Shown here: positions 1-8,218 of the stretch, one piece after another | Layout: each line of letters begins with the position of its first letter | How positions within the stretch are numbered: position 1 is the stretch's first letter | Source: Verrucomicrobiota bacterium | GTDB lineage: Bacteria; Verrucomicrobiota; Verrucomicrobiia; Chthoniobacterales; Terrimicrobiaceae | Direction: 5' to 3' | NCBI GenBank assembly: GCA_017305195.1 | Contig: JAFKMU010000062.1 | Location: forward strand, 1 to 64,000 | Length of the DNA: 64,000 nucleotides | Translations under genes and position numbers: made by a program | Notes under the pieces: generated by a model | Told to the model about the DNA's origin: nothing | The model's input: only the letters and a program-made list of their open reading frames with translations | Databases searched by the model: none

Positions 1-81
1 TCGCCGCTCTTCCTCCTCCAGTTCCAGCCAGATTTCCTCTCCCTCATTGCTTTCCCTCCGCTCTTCGCGGTATCCTGCCAT
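1..81 (-). CDS. possible 5' end of a gene running off the left edge
   Basis: An ATG at 79-81 on the minus strand opens 27 codons without a stop up to the window edge. The predicted peptide begins MAGYREERRE and is very rich in Glu and Arg. An AGGA lies directly against the ATG, too close for a normal ribosome binding site. It points the same way as the following minus-strand operon and would be its downstream neighbour. Too little is visible to name a family; it could be a chance open frame. Confidence 0.25.
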   Translation of the reverse strand, partial: MAGYREERRESNEGEEIWLELEEEERR

Positions 82-253
82 TCCTATACACACCGGGGCC
101 ATGTTGGTCGTTCTCAGACCTCATGGCCCCACTTTTTGATCAAGAGCCGAACTCTCCCTCTATCTTGTAGATGAACCTGCAGAGGAAGCTGAGCCGCCAG
201 GTGCGTAGGCCGCTGAGGCGAAAGGCTTATTCCGGATGGAGAATATGCTGTGA

Positions 254-1399
254 TCAGGCGGAGCGACTGACTGGTGCTCCCAGGCGGGCAAGCAACTCCG
301 GGATGGGCTCCCATGGATGGTTGCCCGCATCGAGTCCCAAGGCGGCGCGGCCTGGCTCGATCTCGAGGCTGGTTGAGACCTGATGAATCGCCTCCACATG
401 CCGTAATGCTCTTTTGGCCGGGCAGGCTGATCGCCGTCGCTCCCTCGTGCATTCGATGACGGATGCGAGCATGCGCTCGCGATTGATTTCCTCGGGGTCC
501 AGTCGCCATGTCGCGAGCTTAGCGCCGCTGTCATCGTACAGGACTGCACTGTCCTCCTGGCGCCAGTGGAGGCAGCCCCTCTCGGCTTCGATTTGAATGA
601 CGGGATTGACGTTTTCTGCCCCAGCGTGCGTGAGGAGGCAATTGATCGCGACCCCGCCTGAGGTCGTCATTTCGATATCCGCCGTGTCAAAAGTCTCGAT
701 CGGAAAAAATCGCAGGAGACGTCCGGAAACGCTCCGCACGGAAGCACTATCTTCAGGAGAGTCAGCGGCGAAAAATAACGCGAGGTTGAGAAAGTGTGCG
801 AAAGCGTTGTTCAGCGGGGAGTCGAAGACCGGCCTCCCGTCGCAATGCGTCCGGCCAGCCCAGCGGTTGCGCTGATAATAGGAGGAGGTACGCGGCCAGC
901 TTCCTTCGATCGTGATGGTGCGGATTTTGCCGATCACGCCCGCGTCTATGGCTGCCCTGATTTCGTGAACCTGGGGGGCATAGATGTCCTGGAAGCCGAC
1001 AGAGACCAGCCGTCCGGAGGACTCTGCCGCTCGCATGATCGCCTGTGCCTCGTCGACGCTTCCGGTCAGGGGTTTCTCCACGAGGACATCGCAGCCGGCT
1101 TCCAGAGCAGAGATCGTCATCGGCGCATGCTGATGAATGCTGGTGGGAATAATGCACAGGTTGTTCCCGGGAGGGAGTTCCGCCAGCATGGAGGCATATG
1201 TGGGGTATAACCTGCATCCCAATCCCTCAAGCTTCCGGCAGGTCTCCTCTTCGTCCTCCCTGTTGATGACGGTCGCAGACGCGAGCCGGGCATCACAGGA
1301 ATTCAGGACCGCCAGCAGCGAGCGCAGCACGGCCCTTGCATAGCCAGAGATCCCGATGAGGTGGATCGGAACCGACGCCAGATTTTCAGGATCATTCAT
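254..1399 (-). CDS. Gfo/Idh/MocA family oxidoreductase
   Basis: A 381-residue predicted NAD(P)-dependent sugar or cyclitol dehydrogenase. The N-terminal Rossmann fold has a GISGYA nucleotide-binding turn near residues 16-21. The family's EKP signature sits at residues 108-110 (VEKPLTG), where the Lys is usually catalytic, and PTSIHQH at 85-91 matches the cofactor-contact loop. The C-terminal half is the usual alpha/beta substrate domain. There is no signal peptide, so it acts in the cytoplasm. It is the last gene of a minus-strand run, 24 bases after the glycoside hydrolase, so it probably oxidises or reduces a sugar released by that enzyme. The exact substrate cannot be told from sequence. 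Confidence 0.88.
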   Translation of the reverse strand: MNDPENLASVPIHLIGISGYARAVLRSLLAVLNSCDARLASATVINREDEEETCRKLEGLGCRLYPTYASMLAELPPGNNLCIIPTSIHQHAPMTISALEAGCDVLVEKPLTGSVDEAQAIMRAAESSGRLVSVGFQDIYAPQVHEIRAAIDAGVIGKIRTITIEGSWPRTSSYYQRNRWAGRTHCDGRPVFDSPLNNAFAHFLNLALFFAADSPEDSASVRSVSGRLLRFFPIETFDTADIEMTTSGGVAINCLLTHAGAENVNPVIQIEAERGCLHWRQEDSAVLYDDSGAKLATWRLDPEEINRERMLASVIECTRERRRSACPAKRALRHVEAIHQVSTSLEIEPGRAALGLDAGNHPWEPIPELLARLGAPVSRSA

Positions 1400-1423
1400 T
1401 TTCCGAAACGGGCAGACTTGGCT

Positions 1424-4102
1424 TCAGGGCGTTGCCTGGGTGCGGACGTAGATCGGGAACTTGCTGACGCGAGCCTGATCGTAGGAAATGCCGTTTCCCA
1501 TGAGGTCTTTCACCTCCACGACAGAAGATGCCGGAAGGACCTGCGAAAGGGGAAGGTCGCCAGCTGACCAGCAGGCTTCGAGCGGGCCGTGGTCCGTCTG
1601 GAAGCGCGCGACCTGGATCGTGACATCTCCTATCGGTCGGCTCTCAAATCCCACCGGGGAGGCATCCTCCGTAAGGGCTACCATGGCAGCATGGGCTGCG
1701 ATCCCCGGCCCGGGTATGCCGGTCACGTCAATGAACCCGCAGGTGATGTCTTCGTGGACCTTGCGTCCTGCGGGACTGGTCCCGAGCTGGTAGTCGAAGT
1801 ATCGCTTCACCCCGGATGCCTTGAAATAAAGTGCTGCCCGGACCATGGAGGCAGCCGCCTCGGATGGGGTGACGGAGGAGGAATGCGGCACTCGATAGGT
1901 TTCCAGCCAGCTCTGGCTGCCCTGGAGGAAAGCTCCGCCCTCCGTATGCCAGAGCGGCATGGGGAGACCTTCGCGGTTGGTAAATGTTCGGTAGCGAGCC
2001 AGCAGGGGAGTGACGTATGCCGTGTCAGGCGATCCGCCGCCTGCCTCCAGGCTGTAAAAATGAAATGAGAATGCATCGAGGAATCGACCAGCTCCCATTT
2101 CCAGGATCTCCCAGCCCAGTGGCGCATTGATGCTGGCGAGGGCGGGTCCTATGAGGGTGGCTGGCTTTCCATTGGCATCGAGGGCTTCCCGGGTGGCCTG
2201 GAGAATCCTTGCACAGACGGCGGCTTTATCCTGGCCGGGGCGGACGCGCAGATAATCGCCATCCGGTTCATTCCAAACCTCCCATGCCTCCACCTGGGGG
2301 GAAAACGCATTGAAGCATCGGGTGACATATTCCTTCCAGCGTTCCAGGTCGGCTGGAGGATAGCTGCGAGTCCATCGTGGGCGCTCGGGATCCTTGGGAT
2401 TCAGATCCGCGGCGAAGCTTGGAGCTGTTGCGAAAACCCCGAGCAACCGGAAACCTTCCCTGCGTGCGCGAGCTGCGCCCTCGGTCCGAAACCTCCATTC
2501 TCCGGGGCGGTGTTCGACTGCCATCCAGAGCGTGCTGAGCGGCGGATACAGGCGGAGCCATCGAAATCCTGCCTTGCGTGCGATTTCCAGATTGTAGCTG
2601 GTAAAGTCCGCGTGGCCGCCGAAGAAGGAATCCGGCCGCTCGGCAGGCGGCGGCAATGCGGGAAGGACACTATAGATTTGCTCGGCAGCGATCTCCGGGA
2701 GAGCACTCTTCTTCTTGCCGTTTACGAGACTCCTTATCCAGGCCAGGAATCCCGAGGCTTCGTTGTTGATCGGACGAGCTTCCAGGCGGAATGCGCCGAA
2801 GCGGTCTGTGGGTACGGTGAATGCCGTCTCTCCGGTGCCGGTCTCATCCGGTTGAATCTGCACGGTTTGCTGCGCGATCGGGCTGCCGGTGAAATCATAA
2901 GCAGTCACTTGATATTCCACGGATCGACGTGGAGACATTCCCGCAGCGAGGAGGCGAAAGCTTGCCGGTTGGTGCTGGTCGTACAGGTGGGCGACAGGAG
3001 CATCGGCGGACGGCTCGATGGCAAGGGATGCCGGGAAGAGTTCTTCAGGCGGATTATCAGCTTCCACGATCGAAACGGCATCCAGGTCGTAGCGGCCCGG
3101 ATTATTGAAGTCAAAGTCAATACAGTAGCTCCCGCCCGGGGCCGCCTTGAGCGTCACAGGCACCTCGTAAGTCTTCCACTGAGGCGTTGCCTTCAGCGTG
3201 GTACGTCCGTCGAATCGCGTGTTCGCATTTTTCCCGGACCCGACCGCCACTTGAAACTCCTTTTCTCCGTCTGAGCGCAGCGAGAACTTCAGCCGCATGG
3301 GATGGCCATACCTTGCAGGAAAGTATCCCGAGGAAAGCGTTGCCCGACAGTTGGGATCGACCTGCATGGAGAGAAAGTTGCGTCCGTGCGGGATGCCAGG
3401 TTCTGAGCGGATGTTCAGGACGGCGCTTTCAGGTGAGGGGCTGTTTGATCCGCTTTCCTCCCAGAGAGTTCCGAAGTCCCGTTCACGAAAGGATGCTGTC
3501 CAGCCATCGCGCCCTGCTTCGAAGGACCCATTGCGGAGCTCGCTGACGACCGGAGGTGCGCCCTCCTCCGCGGACGAAAGCTCAACGATCGACACGTCGT
3601 CGATCCACACTTGACCGGGAGCTTTGATCAAAAATACGAGCTGCGAATTGTCGGCGTCGATTGATGTCGGCAGCGTCATGGTATAGGAAAACTCCTGCCA
3701 TTGCTCAACCGGCACGGATTCCGCCCGGAAATAAGTCGTATATGGTTCGCTTCCCTTGCGAAGAATGACGTGAAGAGGCGGGCCGTTGCTGATACCGCGA
3801 GCCCAATAGCTGATTTTCAGCGTCTGCCCGGCTTTGATGGCCACCTGCGGATAGAAGAACTGCAAGGCCGAGCCGCCGATCGCCCGGCGGAAATGCATCT
3901 TGTAGCTGAATGCTCCTCCATGAGGATTGACCGGGTCGCGTTCAAACCTGGCGTCATTTCTCAGCCAGTTGTTTTCCTGCCACGGTGCATTTCCGTTTTC
4001 AAATCCGGGGTTGGTGACCAGGTTTTCTCCGGCCAAGGCATGGGGCGCAATAACGAGCCACAAACTGAGAAAGACGGTAAGGGAGAGTCTCACGATCATC
4101 AT
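1424..4102 (-). CDS. secreted glycoside hydrolase with two N-terminal jelly-roll domains
   Basis: This 892-residue protein starts with a signal peptide ending near HALAGEN (residue 25). Two CBM4/9-like beta-sandwich domains follow (about 27-175 and 188-347), each opening with a typical N-G/S-FE motif (NPGFENG, NGSFEAG). Next come an Ig-like stretch (about 360-480) and a TIM-barrel hydrolase domain (about 490-800). The candidate acid/base is Glu612 in WEVWNEPDGD and the candidate nucleophile is Glu721 in LWHTEGG, the layout of clan GH-A enzymes such as GH39 or GH5. It should be exported and act on a plant polysaccharide. It begins 19 bases after the PL22-like gene, so it belongs to the same transcript. 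The GH family number is uncertain. Confidence 0.85.
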   Translation of the reverse strand: MMIVRLSLTVFLSLWLVIAPHALAGENLVTNPGFENGNAPWQENNWLRNDARFERDPVNPHGGAFSYKMHFRRAIGGSALQFFYPQVAIKAGQTLKISYWARGISNGPPLHVILRKGSEPYTTYFRAESVPVEQWQEFSYTMTLPTSIDADNSQLVFLIKAPGQVWIDDVSIVELSSAEEGAPPVVSELRNGSFEAGRDGWTASFRERDFGTLWEESGSNSPSPESAVLNIRSEPGIPHGRNFLSMQVDPNCRATLSSGYFPARYGHPMRLKFSLRSDGEKEFQVAVGSGKNANTRFDGRTTLKATPQWKTYEVPVTLKAAPGGSYCIDFDFNNPGRYDLDAVSIVEADNPPEELFPASLAIEPSADAPVAHLYDQHQPASFRLLAAGMSPRRSVEYQVTAYDFTGSPIAQQTVQIQPDETGTGETAFTVPTDRFGAFRLEARPINNEASGFLAWIRSLVNGKKKSALPEIAAEQIYSVLPALPPPAERPDSFFGGHADFTSYNLEIARKAGFRWLRLYPPLSTLWMAVEHRPGEWRFRTEGAARARREGFRLLGVFATAPSFAADLNPKDPERPRWTRSYPPADLERWKEYVTRCFNAFSPQVEAWEVWNEPDGDYLRVRPGQDKAAVCARILQATREALDANGKPATLIGPALASINAPLGWEILEMGAGRFLDAFSFHFYSLEAGGGSPDTAYVTPLLARYRTFTNREGLPMPLWHTEGGAFLQGSQSWLETYRVPHSSSVTPSEAAASMVRAALYFKASGVKRYFDYQLGTSPAGRKVHEDITCGFIDVTGIPGPGIAAHAAMVALTEDASPVGFESRPIGDVTIQVARFQTDHGPLEACWSAGDLPLSQVLPASSVVEVKDLMGNGISYDQARVSKFPIYVRTQATP

Positions 4103-4121
4103 AAGTATTGGAAGATGCCGT

Positions 4122-5363
4122 CTACAGTGTGCGCGAAATCAGCTCTCCGACCTCGACAAATGCGACGTCCACCCGCCCTCTGACATTGGTGGTATAGCAG
4201 ACGAAACGGTCCTGCAGGCAAAATTGAGGATGGGGGTGAATGTGATAACGAGACAGCGATGGCGGGATCTGATCCAGATGCGACACGATCTCCACCTGCT
4301 TGCCCGTCGCCAGATTATAAAACAATACCTGATGATTGTCGGGTGCTTCCGGTGGCAGAGCATCCGCCACCAGCCAGTTTTCTCCGTGATCGACATGGGC
4401 GTGGGAAAGCATCGGCTTCCGCCAGACGACCTCTTCCGCCCCGCCTCCTACTGGAACGCGCGCGACGCCAGCCCCATAATGAACATACCATACGTGGCTC
4501 CCATCAGCGCTCCACCACTCGTGCCCGACAAAGGCGCGCTCATCGGAGATGATGCGCGAGGCATCATTGAAATAATGTGGATTGCCGCCCACCAGGCGGG
4601 GGGCGCTTGTCAAAGGATCGGGAAATATCGGGGCTGCTGACTGTCCCCGCTTGATGATCCAAAGCCGGTTTTCATAGCCGATGGATTTGCCGCTGACCGG
4701 ATGGATCGAGTGATCCTGGGCGATCAGTTGCAGATCGGGATCGAACGGATGGAACTGGGCGTGATTGAAACACCGATCGAATTTTTGCCACAGGACGAAA
4801 TCTCCTCCGTCGAGTGGGAGATGTCCGATGAACCACTCGGAGCCGATCTCGACATCGATGTTCAGCGCTTTCCGGTCCGCGGAAAACGTGAGGTGGGTTG
4901 CGAGGCGCCAGGGGCGGCGGTTGCTCGCGATTTCAGGAGGGAAGCGGTTGACGAAGACCGGGGCGGCATCCGGCTCCGGACGACGTTTCCATATCTCCAG
5001 GCCGGTACACCAATACGCCTCCCCGGTGCGCTCGTCGACGACAGGTGACGCATCGGTAAATGCCGTCTCGGAGAAATGGGCGATCGTTCTCTCCCGGAAG
5101 TCCACGACGCCGAGCGATCGACCCTGATTTGCGCTGCCAGCCGGTGGGAATGCACAGTAAAACCAGTAGTAGCGCCCATCGGAAGAGAAGCTTGTATTGA
5201 CGAAATAAAAACTCTGCTGAATGGGAGCCACTTGTTCGGCGAGAATATGACTGGTCACGCCGCTAATGGGATCGGTCCAGCGCTCAAAAAGGGAGGAACC
5301 CAGCGGTAATGTCGGATGAGGAGGCCGGATATCCCGGACGGGGGAGGGACCTGAAGCTAACAT
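4122..5363 (-). CDS. oligogalacturonate lyase-like beta-propeller (PL22 type)
   Basis: This 413-residue protein has repeated beta-propeller blades and no signal peptide. GHEWWSADGSHVWYV (280-294) matches the His-bearing blade motif of oligogalacturonate lyases. HAHVDH (321-326) and HIHPHP (374-379) supply the histidines expected for the Mn2+ site and the C-terminal blade. In this family (PL22) the enzyme splits unsaturated digalacturonate to 5-keto-4-deoxyuronate in the cytoplasm. Its place between a LacI regulator and a secreted hydrolase fits use of pectin fragments, and a separate kdgK operon lies nearby. The assignment rests on motif resemblance; a non-catalytic TolB-like propeller is the alternative. 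Confidence 0.7.
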   Translation of the reverse strand: MLASGPSPVRDIRPPHPTLPLGSSLFERWTDPISGVTSHILAEQVAPIQQSFYFVNTSFSSDGRYYWFYCAFPPAGSANQGRSLGVVDFRERTIAHFSETAFTDASPVVDERTGEAYWCTGLEIWKRRPEPDAAPVFVNRFPPEIASNRRPWRLATHLTFSADRKALNIDVEIGSEWFIGHLPLDGGDFVLWQKFDRCFNHAQFHPFDPDLQLIAQDHSIHPVSGKSIGYENRLWIIKRGQSAAPIFPDPLTSAPRLVGGNPHYFNDASRIISDERAFVGHEWWSADGSHVWYVHYGAGVARVPVGGGAEEVVWRKPMLSHAHVDHGENWLVADALPPEAPDNHQVLFYNLATGKQVEIVSHLDQIPPSLSRYHIHPHPQFCLQDRFVCYTTNVRGRVDVAFVEVGELISRTL

Positions 5364-5410
5364 GGATCCCAGCTTAGGCGTGGAGGGATTGTCCGCCAGA
5401 AGCTCGGCGG

Positions 5411-5424
5411 TTAAGCGTTCACCA
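5411..5424. promoter_or_regulatory. putative LacI-family operator upstream of the lyase operon
   Basis: The word TTAAGCGTTCACCA occurs here, between the end of lacI and the start of the PL22-like gene. The same 14 bases occur in opposite orientation at 6516-6529, directly before the lacI start codon. Its core AAGCGTT fits the central-CG, AA..TT pattern of LacI-family operators, and T.AA.C.TT.A is symmetric. Binding by the adjacent LacI protein is inference. Confidence 0.5.
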
Positions 5425-5438
5425 AATCTCCGCTGCGG

Positions 5439-6515
5439 TTAGGATATTTTCCGCCGGACTCTTGCGCGCCATTCCTCCCGTTCCTTTTTCCACTCCGTAA
5501 AATCCTCCACCCACCGGCCTTCGATGGAGATGATTTGAGGATGGGCGGGCAGGCCGAGTTCATTGCGCTGGAGCTGGGCGACCAGATGCTCGCACGCCAG
5601 GCGACCGATGAAGGGGGTCAGTTTATCAATCCCGTTGGCACGTCCGTCGGTGTAGGCGATATTCAGATTTACGTAGCGGATATCCGACGGGGCCTGCCTG
5701 CCGGTCACCTTTTCATAATCCACGCAAAAATCGCCGGACCCGGCGCTCACTACGGCATCTGGCTGTACTTTCTCCATCCACGCTCTCAGGTTGCCTCGGC
5801 CATCGGGTGAGAAATTCACCGGCAACCGCCGTCCTCTGGGAAGGTGCTCTTGATGTCGCAGGTAGGCGGAATGCCAGAGTCCCAGCACCTTGGCGTCATC
5901 CCCGCTGTTGGCATTGAGGGCGATGCGCTGACATCCGGCGCGAGAAAGCCGCTCCAGCAGGGAGGACATTTCGTTGTAGTGATTATTGGCTGCACGGTGC
6001 AAAAGAGGAGCTTTCAGCGAGAAGTCGAAAGCGACAGCCGCAAAGTTCCCCCAGTCCAGGTCCAGCGAAACGCCTGGAGTATCGAAGCCGCCCACTAGCA
6101 GTCCGCGAATCCCCCGGCTGACCAGCAAACGACTCATGCGAGCAGGTGTCATGTCTGGGGCCGAGAGGTGGAATACATCCAGCCGGTAGCCGAGCTCCAG
6201 TGCGCGTTCGGCGGCGCCCAGGTAGTAGTCATGGTGGGGCATCCAGTTCCACGAGTCGTAGGAGGGATAGCTGCTGACATAAGCCAGAGTCTCCCGATAT
6301 TCCGAGGCCCCCTGTGCTCGCAGATGCTGCATGAGGGTGGAGATCTTGGGGTCTGGGTGATAGTCGAGGCGCTTCGCAATCTGCTGGACCTTGAGCCGGG
6401 TTGCCGCCGAGATGCGAGGATGATTGCGCAAGGCCAGCGATGTTGCTGCCAGCGAAAGACCGGCTTCGCGTGCAATATCGCGCAAGGTGGGGCGAGGTGA
6501 GCCGGAGGGAGGCAT
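5439..6515 (-). CDS. LacI family transcriptional regulator
   Basis: A 358-residue DNA-binding regulator. The N-terminal helix-turn-helix (about 8-30, TLRDIAREAGLSLAATSLAL) is the LacI type, followed by the hinge helix region (about 48-60) and a periplasmic-binding-protein-like effector domain. ALRNHPRIS matches the usual LacI recognition segment. It lies at the head of the lyase/hydrolase genes and divergent to the PEP-CTERM gene, so it probably senses a sugar or uronate and controls both directions. A putative operator touches its own start codon, which suggests autoregulation. No Shine-Dalgarno sequence is visible before the ATG. Confidence 0.93.
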   Translation of the reverse strand: MPPSGSPRPTLRDIAREAGLSLAATSLALRNHPRISAATRLKVQQIAKRLDYHPDPKISTLMQHLRAQGASEYRETLAYVSSYPSYDSWNWMPHHDYYLGAAERALELGYRLDVFHLSAPDMTPARMSRLLVSRGIRGLLVGGFDTPGVSLDLDWGNFAAVAFDFSLKAPLLHRAANNHYNEMSSLLERLSRAGCQRIALNANSGDDAKVLGLWHSAYLRHQEHLPRGRRLPVNFSPDGRGNLRAWMEKVQPDAVVSAGSGDFCVDYEKVTGRQAPSDIRYVNLNIAYTDGRANGIDKLTPFIGRLACEHLVAQLQRNELGLPAHPQIISIEGRWVEDFTEWKKEREEWRARVRRKIS

Positions 6516-6529
6516 GGTGAACGCTTAAA
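6516..6529. promoter_or_regulatory. putative LacI-family operator in the lacI/PEP-CTERM divergent region
   Basis: Plus-strand TGGTGAACGCTTAA is the exact reverse complement of the word at 5411-5424. It abuts the lacI start codon (6513-6515) and lies about 64 bases before the ATG of the divergent PEP-CTERM gene. A bound repressor could block lacI expression and influence the plus-strand unit. Confidence 0.5.
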
Positions 6530-6593
6530 CAGTAGATCAATTGCCGGGGAATCTGGCAAGGCTTACGGTTTGGGCAATCCTCTATTCCCCTGT

Positions 6594-7343
6594 ATGAAAC
6601 ATACCTTCCTGCCACCTGTCATTGCATTGCTTGCCTTCGCTTCGGTCCCTGCCGTTCATGCTCAACTCATTACCTCCGTGTCGAGTGCGGCTCCTGCGGC
6701 GAATGTCGCCATTAGTTTTACCACCGCAAATTATTCAGCCAGTTCAGGCAATACCTTTGGCATGGGATGGAAGGGAGACACTGGAAACAGGCGAGACCTG
6801 GGGCAGACCTTCACCACGACCAGTTCGTTTCTTCTGGATCGCATTACTGTTCAACTGCAATTCATTAGCGCAAATGCACCCAGCTCGGCTTACTCTCTGT
6901 CTCTCTATGAGTTTCCCTCGGCAAGCAGCCTGACAGCCTCAGGCACGCTGGGAACGTGGACGGGTACTCTTCCAAACTCGTCGATCCTTCCGCCTGCGGC
7001 ATACACGTTCAATAATGGCACCGTTGGCCCATTCCTGACTTTTGACATGCCGAATATTACCTTGTCCGCCAATACGACCTATGGTTTTGTCCTGAGCTTC
7101 ACCGGACTGGCTGAAAACGAGTCGCTGAATCTTTGGACCAAGGGTGGCGGCTTCTATACGGGCGGGCAGCAGATCCAGACGAGCACGGCGGGGGCAACGA
7201 CGTTCACCACCGGCAGTAACGATGTGCTCTTTTATGTCCAGGCAGTGCCGGAGGGATCGACCTTTGGTATGGTATTTGGCGGGGTCCTTCTGTTACTTTT
7301 GGCGCGCCGTTTTCGCCATACCGTCTCCTTCGTTTCCCGGTAA
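6594..7343 (+). CDS. secreted protein with degenerate PEP-CTERM tail
   Basis: About 249 residues. The ATG at 6594 gives a clean signal peptide (MKHTFLPPVIALLAFA...VHAQ); an upstream in-frame TTG at 6570 would only add eight residues before it. The body is a Ser/Thr/Asn-rich beta-strand protein with choice-of-anchor features (QTFTTTSSFLLDRI, FVLSFTG). The C-terminus VPEGSTFGM, hydrophobic helix, RRFR is a PEP-CTERM sorting signal in which the second Pro is replaced by Gly. Such proteins are handled by exosortase and retained at the cell surface. It is the first gene of a three-gene unit divergent to lacI. Its molecular function is unknown. Confidence 0.8.
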   Translation: MKHTFLPPVIALLAFASVPAVHAQLITSVSSAAPAANVAISFTTANYSASSGNTFGMGWKGDTGNRRDLGQTFTTTSSFLLDRITVQLQFISANAPSSAYSLSLYEFPSASSLTASGTLGTWTGTLPNSSILPPAAYTFNNGTVGPFLTFDMPNITLSANTTYGFVLSFTGLAENESLNLWTKGGGFYTGGQQIQTSTAGATTFTTGSNDVLFYVQAVPEGSTFGMVFGGVLLLLLARRFRHTVSFVSR

Positions 7344-7366
7344 ACTTTTCCCCCCGTCGTTACCAT

Positions 7367-8200
7367 ATGAAATCCCGGCGCATTCTTTCGATGCTGGTAG
7401 CCTTCGCTCCATGGCCCGCTGTCCAGGCACAGGAGGAACTCCTTCATTATACTTTTAATGATTCCAACCTTCAGACGACCTCGATCGCAGATGCCGGGCC
7501 GGATGGGCATGCCCTGACCATGTACTCGGCCGACGGCGAACCAGCCGCGCTCCAGACTGGTCCTGGTGTGAGTGGAAAGGAGGGTGATCACTCCTTCAAC
7601 AACTCGGGCGCCACCGGCATGGGAAAGAACGGACAGGGAGGATGGGCCGAGACCGCCATCCCGGGTGAAGGAACGATGTGGGAGCGGGGAATGACATCAT
7701 TCACTGTGACGGGTTGGTTTCAGGCAACCGAAAGTCAACCGAGTGATACCGCGCGGATCGTTTACTTCCAGCCCAGCCTGGAAGGAAACGCCCTGACAGT
7801 GTGGGCCGTCGGCGGAGGGAGGCTGGAGCTTCGTATTGACAAGCAGAAGGATGGAGGACAAAGCGAGCCGGTCTTTGGGCATAAGCCTGGGGAGTGGAAC
7901 TTCTTCGCTGTTACTTTCGATGCCACGAAAGGCTCGGACAATGTCCGATACTACGCGGGTACCGAGGCCTCATCCGTGCGAGAGGTGGGAGAAGGGACCC
8001 TTGCAATCGAACGCTGGACACCCGCTCGCGGAGGTTCGCGCACTCCGATCTTTGTGATCGGGAGCGGCGGCCGGGAGATTCAGCGTCCTTTTCAGGGGCA
8101 TATGGATGAGATCCGGTTTTTCGGAGCGGCCGCTGGCTCAGACGGAGCTTTCGACCAGGAGAAGCTTGAGGAAATCCGGCGCGAGGCCCTCGCCCGCTGA
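7367..8200 (+). CDS. secreted LamG/concanavalin-like domain protein
   Basis: A 277-residue protein with a signal peptide (cleavage near VQAQEELL). HYTFND at the mature N-terminus, followed by DAGPDGHAL, and MDEIRFFGAA near the C-terminus, are the edge motifs of LamG (concanavalin A-like) jelly-roll domains. These domains bind carbohydrate or serve as adhesins. It starts 23 bases after the PEP-CTERM gene and 18 bases before the pseudopilin gene, so the three are probably co-transcribed. No catalytic residues are apparent. No Shine-Dalgarno sequence is seen before the ATG. Confidence 0.8.
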   Translation: MKSRRILSMLVAFAPWPAVQAQEELLHYTFNDSNLQTTSIADAGPDGHALTMYSADGEPAALQTGPGVSGKEGDHSFNNSGATGMGKNGQGGWAETAIPGEGTMWERGMTSFTVTGWFQATESQPSDTARIVYFQPSLEGNALTVWAVGGGRLELRIDKQKDGGQSEPVFGHKPGEWNFFAVTFDATKGSDNVRYYAGTEASSVREVGEGTLAIERWTPARGGSRTPIFVIGSGGREIQRPFQGHMDEIRFFGAAAGSDGAFDQEKLEEIRREALAR

Positions 8201-8218
8201 AAACGCGACACCTCTTCC

